Below are positions 15,887-23,548 of a DNA stretch of 37,569 nt, one piece after another. Under the pieces are notes generated by a model, which did not search any database, was not told where the DNA came from, and saw only the letters and a list, made by a program, of their open reading frames with translations. This DNA comes from JBBQTU01 sp038213005 (lineage in GTDB: Bacteria > Planctomycetota > Phycisphaerae > Tepidisphaerales > Tepidisphaeraceae). Within the stretch, counting starts at the first letter, position 1, and every line of letters starts with the position of its first letter. The DNA is taken from positions 1 through 37,569 of the forward strand of contig JBBQTU010000011.1 in NCBI GenBank assembly GCA_038213005.1, given 5' to 3'. Both the position numbers and the translations under genes were made by a program.

Positions 15887-17068
15887 TTATTGGGTCACCT
15901 CATCCCGCCGTGGCCACAAGATCGATGCGACCGTCGTGAGCACCAGCATCGCCACCACGACCCCCAGCGACACAAACGGGTCGATCTTGACCGACTGGCG
16001 TTTCACCAGGCCCACCACGTCCAGGTACGGCGGCAGACTCAGCAGCAACAACTTCACCCCGACGAACATCAGGATCACGATCAGCGCCAGCTTGAGGAAG
16101 CGGAACCGGACAATCAGGGCCGCCAGGCAGAAGTAAAGCGCTCGCAGACCAAGGATCGCAAAGATGTTGCTAGTGAACACGATAAACGTGTCGGGCGTGA
16201 TCGCGAAAATCGCCGGGATTGAGTCCACCGCGAAGACGATGTCGGTGATCTCCACCATGATGAGCGCCAGGAGCAGCGGCGTGACGAACAGCTTCCTGGA
16301 GAGCGTGCCCGGCGGCGGCGGGTCCTGCACCAGTTTCCCGGTGCGCGGGTCGGGGCTGTAGGTGGGCGGCAACGTGCGGCGTGTGAAGAAACGCTGGCCG
16401 TCAAAGAATGTCGTCACGGGGTAGAGCCTGGTGACCAGACGCACAATGGGGTTTCGCGATGGATCGCTCTCGCTTCTTATCACCGCCATCTTGAGCGCCG
16501 TCAGCAGCAGGAACACCCCGAAAACGATCAGTATCCACTGGTAGGCCATGATCAGTTCGCCGCCGATGCCGATCATCGCCCCACGCATCACCAGGGCACC
16601 GATGATGCCCCAGAAGAGCACGCGGTGCTGGTACTTATTGGGAATGGCGAAGAACCCAAAGAGGATGGCGATGACGAAGATGTTGTCCATCGCCAACGAT
16701 TTCTCGACCACGTAGCCGGTAAGATACTGCACCGCCGCGGTGGACCCGCTGACTTCTCCATAGACCATCAGGGGTTGGCTGGCGTCCAGGGCGGCGGCGG
16801 GGTTGAAGATTCGAGTATTCAGTCCCAAGCCCAGCCAGTGCTGCTCGTAGGCGAAGTAGATAAACGCCGTGAATGACAATCCGATGGTGAGCCATACCAC
16901 GCTCGAGGTGATGGCTTCCTTCATGTGGACTTCGTGGGCCTCGCGGTGGAACACGCCCAGGTCCAGAACCAGGAACCCGATGACCAGAAGAAGGAAAAGG
17001 CCATAGGCGACGAACTTCATGTCGCCGCCGGCTTCGGCCAGAGTGAACAACGGGCTTAAGTCGAACAT
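15887..17068 (-). CDS. terC: TerC/Alx-family membrane protein (probable metal exporter)
   Basis: A 393-residue integral membrane protein with about nine hydrophobic helices. TerC features are DLGVFHREAHEVHMKEA after the first helix, VEKSLAMDNIFVIAILFGFF, and VEITDIVFAVDSIPAIFAIT with its acidic membrane residues. Members export Mn2+, help load metals onto secreted proteins, or give tellurite resistance. A cytoplasmic loop near residues 210-255 is longer and more Pro-rich (PPTYSPDPRTGK) than in short TerC proteins. CGAGGAGAT just before the ATG is a strong ribosome-binding site. It appears to head the operon with the ABC exporter and zupT. No yybP-ykoY (manganese) riboswitch was recognised in the 250-bp leader. 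Confidence 0.92.
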   Translation of the reverse strand: MFDLSPLFTLAEAGGDMKFVAYGLFLLLVIGFLVLDLGVFHREAHEVHMKEAITSSVVWLTIGLSFTAFIYFAYEQHWLGLGLNTRIFNPAAALDASQPLMVYGEVSGSTAAVQYLTGYVVEKSLAMDNIFVIAILFGFFAIPNKYQHRVLFWGIIGALVMRGAMIGIGGELIMAYQWILIVFGVFLLLTALKMAVIRSESDPSRNPIVRLVTRLYPVTTFFDGQRFFTRRTLPPTYSPDPRTGKLVQDPPPPGTLSRKLFVTPLLLALIMVEITDIVFAVDSIPAIFAITPDTFIVFTSNIFAILGLRALYFCLAALIVRFRFLKLALIVILMFVGVKLLLLSLPPYLDVVGLVKRQSVKIDPFVSLGVVVAMLVLTTVASILWPRRDEVTQ

Positions 17069-17251
17069 GTCATCTCCTCGCGAGTTTGAGTGGCCGGCGG
17101 ACTTGCCGCCAGATCACAGCCTTTCAGTTTAGTCTGCCGTCCTACGCATTGGCAACGGTCGGCGACTACGGGCAGGCCGACAACCATTTCGCGCCGCCTG
17201 CTTGCGGTCTGACGGCAGAAGCCTTGGCTGGCAGCGTGCTTCGTCACGAGC

Positions 17252-17288
17252 CCAAAGAAAGAGCCCCGAACGGGTTGACCGTCGGGGC
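17252..17288 (-). terminator. Probable terminator of the fasciclin gene
   Basis: Arms GCCCCGA (17263-17269) and TCGGGGC (17282-17288) can form a 7-bp stem. On the minus strand it is followed by TCTTTCTTT. It lies 31 bp past the stop of the gene at 17320-17835. Confidence 0.65.
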
Positions 17289-17319
17289 CTCGATCCATTT
17301 AAATCGCGTGAAGGAGCGG

Positions 17320-17835
17320 TTACGGAAGCAAAACGGTATCGATGACGTGAATCACGCCATTGGAAGCCGATATGTCGGCCTTCGTCACCGTCGCGCCACC
17401 GATCATCACCTTGCCATCCTTGACCGATGCGGTGAGTTCCTTGCCGTTGACGGTCTTGTAAGAAGCGCCATCCTTGACATCAGCCGCCATTACCTTGCCT
17501 GCGGCAACATGGTAGGTCAGGATCGCCACGAGTTTTGCTTTGTTCTCGGGTTTGAGCAGATCCTCGACCGTTCCCTTGGGGAGTTTGGCGAAGGCATCAT
17601 CCGTGGGGGCGAACACCGTGAATGGGCCAGCACCCTTGAGTGTATCGATAAGGTCGGCTGCTGTGAGAGCGGCGGCAAGCGTCTTGAACTGTCCGGCCGC
17701 GACAGCGGTATCAACGATGTCCTTTGCCTTGGCCTCTTCCGCAAAGGCCGCCCGAGGAGTACCCAAGTACGCCATGGTGGCGACAATAAGCATACACGAC
17801 ATCCCAAGCACGCACTTACGACTGTGGTCCCACAT
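17320..17835 (-). CDS. Secreted fasciclin (FAS1) domain protein
   Basis: A 171-residue protein with a signal peptide (hydrophobic residues 10-25, probable cleavage after AFA near residue 32) and a single complete FAS1 domain. The diagnostic H1 box is GPFTVFAPTDDAFAKLP. Next come TYHVAAGKV and the H2 box near the end, SNGVIHVIDTVLLP. FAS1 domains mediate adhesion and protein contact on the cell surface or in the matrix. AAGGAG sits seven bases before the ATG and a terminator follows, so it is probably its own unit. Its domain is a close paralogue of that in the next gene upstream (18016-19002): both contain AVAAGQFKTL and the DLLKPEN segment. Confidence 0.93.
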   Translation of the reverse strand: MWDHSRKCVLGMSCMLIVATMAYLGTPRAAFAEEAKAKDIVDTAVAAGQFKTLAAALTAADLIDTLKGAGPFTVFAPTDDAFAKLPKGTVEDLLKPENKAKLVAILTYHVAAGKVMAADVKDGASYKTVNGKELTASVKDGKVMIGGATVTKADISASNGVIHVIDTVLLP

Positions 17836-18015
17836 ACTGTCTCCTTCCGATGTTCAATCGGATTCAAATGACTCCGCCCACCTTACGGATCGCACGACCC
17901 GATTCGAAGGGCGGCGGCAAATACACTGACAATTATAGGCACCCACCAAAGCAGCCAAGAGATTTCTTTCTCCGAATTCGTTTCGCCGAATCCTCTGGCG
18001 ACTGGGTAAGCAGGC

Positions 18016-19002
18016 TCATCCAATCGCCGAGAAACAAGCCAGCTCGGCGGCTCCAAGGACCAAGATTAGTTTCCGGCAAGTGATTCTGGGTCGCCCCTCC
18101 AGCGTTGCCGGCGACTGCGCACCCAAGAGGATTTTCCCTGGCACCACGTGGTACCTCAACACGGCCTTGAGGGCCTCACGATTCTCTGGCTTGAGCAGAT
18201 CGTCAATGACCCCCTTGGGCACCTTGGCAAACGCTTCGTCGTTGGGACCGAACACGGTCAACGGTCCCTTGCCCTTCAGTGCATCCACCAGTCCAGCCGC
18301 CTTCGCCGCAGCGAGAAGCGTCTTAAACTGACCGGCCGCCACAGCCGTCTCCACGATGTCCTTCGGTCCATCGGCAGCCGCTGGCCTCGTCGCCGCCGGG
18401 GATGTATCCGCGTTGTCGCTTTGCTCCGCCTTGATCCAGGCGATCTCCAGACGGAAGCCGCCTGCCTGCTTATCCGCCAGCATGAAGCCGACGCTCTGAA
18501 TGTCCTTGCCGCTGAGTCGATCCGCGTTGGCGAGTCGCCTCCCAAATGCCGCGAACTCAAACTCCTTCAGCGGAATGCGAATCTCCTGCCATGTGTCCTT
18601 CTGCGTCTTAAGCGGCGCACGGTATGACGAAGCGGGCAAGACAGCGGAGGTCCTCAGGTCAAGGTAATAGGTCCGACCATCACCTTTAACGCGGACCACG
18701 ATTGCGTCGCTACCATCCAGCCCCAGGTCGGCAGGGCGAGTGCGAATCGAGGCAAAACCGCCCTGACGCTCAAGTGAGAGGGTGCCGGAGAACTCCAGGT
18801 TCTTCTGGTCGTTGATGCGAAAGTCGCCCTCCGACACACCGCCCATTACGTTGTCGTTAACCGAAAACCATTTCTTCGCCTCCGCCGCATCCGTGAACTC
18901 CGCCACTGGCTTAAACCTGGCGACATCGCCAATCCCGATGGAACAAAAGACGAGAACCAGTATCAGGGCCATCCAACCAGCGTGTAACTCGACGAGTTTC
19001 AT
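18016..19002 (-). CDS. CIA30-like domain plus truncated fasciclin domain, secreted
   Basis: A 328-residue protein. A signal sequence (MALILVLVFCSIGIGDVA, about 11-28) precedes a CIA30/galactose-binding-like jelly roll of about 165 residues, marked by VNDNVMGGVSEGDFRI and WQEIRIPLKEFE. A Thr/Ala linker leads into FAS1: KDIVETAVAAGQFKTLLAAA, the H1 box GPLTVFGPNDEAFAKVP, and LRYHVVPGKILLGAQS. After that the sequence leaves the family (RPRITCRKLILVLGAAELAC) and stops, without the H2 box. None of the three frames restores it, so the end was lost by deletion or recombination, not by a simple frameshift. The start at 19002 fits the signal peptide; an in-frame ATG at 19182 is less likely. Extracytoplasmic, function unknown. 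Confidence 0.8.
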   Translation of the reverse strand: MKLVELHAGWMALILVLVFCSIGIGDVARFKPVAEFTDAAEAKKWFSVNDNVMGGVSEGDFRINDQKNLEFSGTLSLERQGGFASIRTRPADLGLDGSDAIVVRVKGDGRTYYLDLRTSAVLPASSYRAPLKTQKDTWQEIRIPLKEFEFAAFGRRLANADRLSGKDIQSVGFMLADKQAGGFRLEIAWIKAEQSDNADTSPAATRPAAADGPKDIVETAVAAGQFKTLLAAAKAAGLVDALKGKGPLTVFGPNDEAFAKVPKGVIDDLLKPENREALKAVLRYHVVPGKILLGAQSPATLEGRPRITCRKLILVLGAAELACFSAIG

Positions 19003-19154
19003 CGCTTGGCATCCTTTAATCCACGAGATCCGGTCATGTCTTTCTACCCGGGATCGCTCCGGGTAAACTGCTCCACAGTATAGCCCATGCGCCAAACCCC
19101 GCGGCAGATGGAGTTCGGCAGCTTGAAGAAAGGCGAGAAAGATGCGCCGGATCA

Positions 19155-22100
19155 TCACTTGGCCGGCAATATCACCCGGCACACCTCGAATCCGGTCAGT
19201 TCCAGAGTCAACTGCCCATCCTTCACCGCCGCCGCTTCACTCGCTGGCGCTGCTCCGGGCTTGACCGCGCTGTTCAGTCTCGCCACCTGGACGTTCCTAG
19301 CGTCACCGAGCTGGTCCAACACGAGCTTCTGCGGCTGATCGGTGAGGTTCATCAGCCAGAGGATGCGCTTGCCATCCGCCTCAACTGCCAGGGCATCCAC
19401 CGGTGCCGGCGCGACAGCGGCCACCGTACAAGCCAGCACTCGCTTGCCCGCATACTGCGCCATATCCTTCTGCGCCAGTTCGGCGTAGCCCGGCCCCACC
19501 TTGAACGCGGCTTCGTCGACGCCGCTTAGCGCCAGATACTTCATCACTCGCGCACACCACGCCGCGCCGAACAGGCCGCCGTTGCGGGCATCATCGCCTG
19601 GCCGCAGATAGGGTGAGTTAAACCCGATCGGATCGACCCGCACCTTGGCCTTGGGCGCCAGCGCCCGCACGGTGCGCACCTGGTCCACCAGCGAGGTGAC
19701 GTTCTCCATGAACGTGTCATCATCCGGCATGTGGGCGGCTGGGTTATAGGGGAAAGCGATCAACTCGGCCTGGGCGTACTTCTGTGCCTCGCCGTTGTAC
19801 GCGAGGAACACCACCGGCTTCTCAACCGCCGCCGGCGAGACGACCGCCGGCATCTTCGCGCCTTCCACCGGTTGGCCAACTGTCACGCGCACCGGGCCCG
19901 CTTGGGTCGTCGCGGCCTTGGGGCCCTTCACCTCCAATGTGAAGACCTGCGTCCTATTCTCCCCCTTCACGATGGCCGGATACTTGTACGGCATCGCACT
20001 GAACGCCTTATAGGAAGAGTCACCGTAGTTGCGCTGGTCTTCCATGCCGAAGAGCCCACCGGCAGCGGCGAGGTTGGTGCTCACCTCCATGCCGTCGACC
20101 GTCCGATACAGCAGCGTCTGGAAGTTGCTGGCCAGCAGCTTCGATGCCGGCGACACGTTCTTGGGCCACTCACCCGCAGTGGCCTTGCCATCCTTGTCGG
20201 CGACTTCATACGCCTGCCCGGCCAGCGACTCAGCGCCAAACAGCACGCACAGCCCCACGCGCGGGGCGTTGTAGTCCATGTTCGCCTGGCCGTTGATCGT
20301 GAACGTGATCTTCCCTTCGGCCGTCCCGACGATGTCGCCGCTCCAGCGGAAATCGGCGATGTCGTTGCGGCTGACGGCGCTGAGCTTGATCTTAAAGCTG
20401 TTGTCCTGCGCCTGCACGTTTATGCTGGTGAACTCGGGCATGACCGTGTCCCACCGGCTATCCCGCACCGCGAAGTAGACCCGCCGGACGATCTCCTTCT
20501 GCCCGACGTACAGATAGCGCAGCTCGCCGTCCTGGAACTTCATCCGAATCGGCCCGGCCGTCAGTTGATGCACGATGGGATCCTTGCGTTGTTCGCCGTA
20601 GAGACTTTGATCCTTCGCCAGCAGCTCGGGCGATGCCTTGAACGCGCCTGTCAGGGCATCGGTCGCCGCCTTGGCGACCAGTGGATTGCGGTCGGCGGCG
20701 TATTCCAACAGTTTCTGAACGATCCCGTCGCGATCAGCGCCCACCTTGTCCGGCATCTTCGCCAGCGATTCAATCGCGGCCCGCTTGACGACGCTTTCGC
20801 GGTCGCCCAGGGCAGCAATGAATGCCGGGACGACCTTGCTGGCCTGATCCTCGTGCGCCGCCGCGATCTTCACCAATGCCTCGATGCATGCGACGCGCAC
20901 CAGCGCATCGGAATGCCCGGTCGCCTTGACCAGCGCAGGCACCGCCTGGACCGACCCCATCCGAGCCAGGTGCTCGGCGGGAATGATCTTCAAATACGGC
21001 CGCCAGTCCTTATCTTCCAACAATACGATCAGCGATGGAATCGCCGGCTCTCCCTGAAGCCCCAGCGCCTTCACCGCCGCCTCGCTGACGTCCCAGTGCG
21101 GGTCATTCTGAGCCGCACCCATCAGCAGCGGGATCGCCTGCGGGTCCTTCAACTGCCCCAGCGCCTCGACGACTTCGATACGCACCGCGACATCATCGCC
21201 CACGGCGGCCGGATGGTCGGTGAACCGCTTCTTCAACTCCTCGAAGCTGCCGCTCGTCTGCGCCAGCACCGGTGCCGCCGCCTCACGCGTCCCCGCAATG
21301 GAGTACAGATTCTTCGCGGTTCGAATGAACAAGCGTCCATTGGCGATGGCCGGTGACGCCAGACACTTCTCCTGCATCTTGTTGATCGCCAGCACCTGGA
21401 CCTTGGGCGCCCGCCCGCTTACCCCGGACACATCGATCACATACACATCGCCCTTCTCGCTGGCCCAGTAGATCTTGTTGTCACCGGCCACAGGCGATGA
21501 GCTGAAGTGCCCCTTAATGCGATCCTTGAGCATCACGCTGCCATCGGCGCCGATGAATTTGATCAGTCCATCATCCCCCGGCAGGAACAGGGACGGATAC
21601 ACCAGTGGCGACGGCACGTACGGCCCGCCAACGGTGATGTGCATCTTCACGCCCGTGTCGGTCAGGTCGCCCCGTCCGGTGGGGTCGATCGCCATGGCCG
21701 GGCCGTTGCGGCCGGAGCCGACATACACCAGGCCGCCAGAGAACACCGCGCTGGGGGTGGCGACCTGCAGCATTCCCCGGCAGGACCACAGCTCTTTGCC
21801 GTTCTCCGGGTCATAGGCCACGACCGTCTGGCCATTCACGACGATCTGCGGCTTGCCATCCACCTTGATCGTGATCGGTGAGGCGAATTGCCGTCCGTTC
21901 TGTCGCGGTGTGCGCCAACGGATCTTGCCGCTTTTCTGATCCACCGCGGTGATGAAACTTCCCTTGTCGTGATCGCAGTTCACGATCACCAGGTCGTTGC
22001 ACAGCACGGGCGATGCGGCCATGTTCCAGGTGTTATCGAACGGCCCCAGATCGCGCGTCCATAACACATTGCCGGCCAGGTCCAGCGCCACCAGCCCGGG

Positions 22101-22523
22101 GGAATCGAAGAAGGCGTAGATGCGCTCCCCATCGCAGACCGGTGTCGGGGACGCGTAGCCGTTCTTCTCATCGGTCGGGGGGGTACGTTCGGCCACCAGA
22201 TCCCTCTGCCAGACGATCTTACCGTCTTTGGTGTCCAGGGCGAGCACGGATCGCTTCTTGCCGCCATCATCCCAAGCCGTGAGATAAGCGCGCTGGCCGA
22301 TGATGATCGGCGACGAGTTGCCCTGGCCGGGCAACGCCGTCTTCCAGGCAATACCGTCGGTGGGGCTCCAGTATACCGGGAGGCTCTTCTCAGCACTGAT
22401 GCCGTTGCCATCCCCGCGCCACCCGGGCCAGTCATTAGCCCCCGCCCGACTCGTTCCACTGAAGAGGACCACACTCACCGTCAAGCCGACAAGCGCCGCC
22501 AGAAAGCTGTTCCCTAACCGCAT
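19155..22523 (-). CDS. Secreted PQQ-type beta-propeller / HEAT-repeat / D-apionate-lactonase-like fusion protein
   Basis: A 1,122-residue protein. Residues 1-29 are a signal peptide (FLAALVGLTVSVVLF). About 30-410 is an outer-membrane-assembly/PQQ-like beta-propeller beginning NDWPGWRGDGNG, with repeated VLALDTKDGKIVW and VVAYDPENGKELW blades, as in planctomycete PQQ-binding-like proteins. About 430-630 is a HEAT-repeat solenoid (VRIEVVEALGQLKDPQAIPLL). From about 655 it resembles D-apionate lactonase (ApnL): GPIRMKFQDGELRYLYVG, YFAVRDSRWDTV, FGMEDQRNYGDSSYKAF and GLFGAAWCARVMKYLALSGV. The ApnL-like part seems shortened in its middle barrel. AAGGAG nine bases before the ATG decides the start. 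Likely role is periplasmic sugar or sugar-acid handling, but that is inference. Confidence 0.85.
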   Translation of the reverse strand: MRLGNSFLAALVGLTVSVVLFSGTSRAGANDWPGWRGDGNGISAEKSLPVYWSPTDGIAWKTALPGQGNSSPIIIGQRAYLTAWDDGGKKRSVLALDTKDGKIVWQRDLVAERTPPTDEKNGYASPTPVCDGERIYAFFDSPGLVALDLAGNVLWTRDLGPFDNTWNMAASPVLCNDLVIVNCDHDKGSFITAVDQKSGKIRWRTPRQNGRQFASPITIKVDGKPQIVVNGQTVVAYDPENGKELWSCRGMLQVATPSAVFSGGLVYVGSGRNGPAMAIDPTGRGDLTDTGVKMHITVGGPYVPSPLVYPSLFLPGDDGLIKFIGADGSVMLKDRIKGHFSSSPVAGDNKIYWASEKGDVYVIDVSGVSGRAPKVQVLAINKMQEKCLASPAIANGRLFIRTAKNLYSIAGTREAAAPVLAQTSGSFEELKKRFTDHPAAVGDDVAVRIEVVEALGQLKDPQAIPLLMGAAQNDPHWDVSEAAVKALGLQGEPAIPSLIVLLEDKDWRPYLKIIPAEHLARMGSVQAVPALVKATGHSDALVRVACIEALVKIAAAHEDQASKVVPAFIAALGDRESVVKRAAIESLAKMPDKVGADRDGIVQKLLEYAADRNPLVAKAATDALTGAFKASPELLAKDQSLYGEQRKDPIVHQLTAGPIRMKFQDGELRYLYVGQKEIVRRVYFAVRDSRWDTVMPEFTSINVQAQDNSFKIKLSAVSRNDIADFRWSGDIVGTAEGKITFTINGQANMDYNAPRVGLCVLFGAESLAGQAYEVADKDGKATAGEWPKNVSPASKLLASNFQTLLYRTVDGMEVSTNLAAAGGLFGMEDQRNYGDSSYKAFSAMPYKYPAIVKGENRTQVFTLEVKGPKAATTQAGPVRVTVGQPVEGAKMPAVVSPAAVEKPVVFLAYNGEAQKYAQAELIAFPYNPAAHMPDDDTFMENVTSLVDQVRTVRALAPKAKVRVDPIGFNSPYLRPGDDARNGGLFGAAWCARVMKYLALSGVDEAAFKVGPGYAELAQKDMAQYAGKRVLACTVAAVAPAPVDALAVEADGKRILWLMNLTDQPQKLVLDQLGDARNVQVARLNSAVKPGAAPASEAAAVKDGQLTLELTGFEVCRVILPAK

Positions 22524-22625
22524 CGCGTTTCTCCTTCTTCGATCCACTGGGACGAGCATCCCATATCTGAACGCCGGCAGCTTCAGCCGCACATCCTGCA
22601 GCACCGTATCCCCGCTCTCCTCGGG

Positions 22626-22793
22626 TCACAACCCGTGCGTCGTCACGTTCCCGCACTCCAGGCCCGGCGGCGACAAATCCCCGACCTGCTCGCCAATCAC
22701 CGGCGGCCGCTCCTCATCGCGCAACACCCGATCCCACCGCTCCGTCTTATTCCTGACAAATCCCAGCACATGCTTCTGACCGCACCGCAGCAC
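22626..22793 (-). CDS. Possible small protein or gene remnant upstream of the propeller gene
   Basis: A 55-codon frame with GTG as the only sensible start. It reads VLRCGQKHVLGFVRNKTERWDRV, then LRDEERPPVIGEQVGDLSPP, and ends at 22626. The composition (Trp, Arg, Glu-rich, balanced) looks like a soluble protein. The frame is open three codons further upstream (DQWY) before a stop, so it may be the end of a longer lost gene. No ribosome-binding site was seen and no family recognised. Confidence 0.28.
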   Translation of the reverse strand: MLRCGQKHVLGFVRNKTERWDRVLRDEERPPVIGEQVGDLSPPGLECGNVTTHGL

Positions 22794-22877
22794 ATACCAC
22801 TGATCTTGGCAGGTTCAAAGAATGGAACCAGAACGTCAATGGTATTGTATCGAAGCTACTTGAAAACCCCGCATAGG

Positions 22878-22911
22878 GAAAATGAAAGAGGGCATCGGTT
22901 TCCCGATGCCC
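22878..22911 (-). terminator. Rho-independent terminator of rplU
   Basis: A perfect 9-bp stem (GGGCATCGG at 22890-22898, complement at 22903-22911) has a four-base loop. On the minus strand it is followed by TCTTTCATTTT. It lies about 60 bp past the rplU stop and separates it from the genes to the left. Confidence 0.8.
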
Positions 22912-22972
22912 CCGTTTATCTCTGTTTTGGATCGGCTCGCCTTCATGGACGCCAGCCAATCGTTTGGGCCGA

Positions 22973-23284
22973 TCAGGCGTTGATTGCGCTGATCTTGACT
23001 TCGGTGTACTGCTGCCGATGGCCCACGCGCTTGTGGTAACCCTTGCGGCGGTTGTACTTGAAGGTGTCGATCTTCTTGCCCTTCTTCTCGCCCAGCACGT
23101 CGGCGGTGACCGTTGCGCCGGCTACGAGTGGCAGGCCGATCTTGGGCTCGCCTTCGCCGCCGACCATGAGAACCCGGTCCAGGGTCACGGTCTTGGCGTC
23201 GGGGTCGACCTTGCGGTCAATCAGCAGACGATCGCCGGTCGTGACTTTGTACTGTTTGCCGCCTTCATCAATGATCGCGTACAT
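22973..23284 (-). CDS. rplU: 50S ribosomal protein L21
   Basis: A 103-residue large-subunit ribosomal protein of normal length. It begins MYAIIDEGGKQYKVTTGD and carries the RNA-binding block KYNRRKGYHKRVGHRQQYTEVKI at the C-terminus. GGGAAA lies a few bases before the ATG. In most bacteria rplU is followed by rpmA (L27); here a terminator follows within 65 bp, so rpmA must be elsewhere. It diverges from the ECF sigma gene across 264 bp, in which no ribosomal-protein leader motif was recognised. Confidence 0.97.
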   Translation of the reverse strand: MYAIIDEGGKQYKVTTGDRLLIDRKVDPDAKTVTLDRVLMVGGEGEPKIGLPLVAGATVTADVLGEKKGKKIDTFKYNRRKGYHKRVGHRQQYTEVKISAINA

Positions 23285-23548
23285 GGTATTTCCCGTTTCT
23301 CGCTCAGGGCCTGCGCCGGAATACCCGGCGAATTTTCATTCCTAAAGAGCCCCGTATTCTGGGGATCGTCGGGATGTTGTCAAGCGGCAGGGGCGAAAAT
23401 GCGTTGGGGGCCAATCGGCATGCTGTGCCTCGGCGCGCTATCTGATGTGAATGGTGAGATGGGGCGGCGGCACGGCAGTGACAGAATTCAGGTGTCGGCT
23501 TTTCTTCTGAGCGTCCATTAGGAGAATGAAGGGACAGGAAACCGAGCC

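Noticed and set aside
17069..17319. Manganese (yybP-ykoY) riboswitch in front of terC
   Set aside because: The leader was searched for the conserved motif by eye; neither the GGGGAGUA-type segment nor the paired internal loop was found.
19731..21356. Plus-strand frame of 541 codons opposite the propeller-HEAT gene
   Set aside because: Arg/His/Leu-rich antisense frame with no domain; codon use follows the minus-strand gene.
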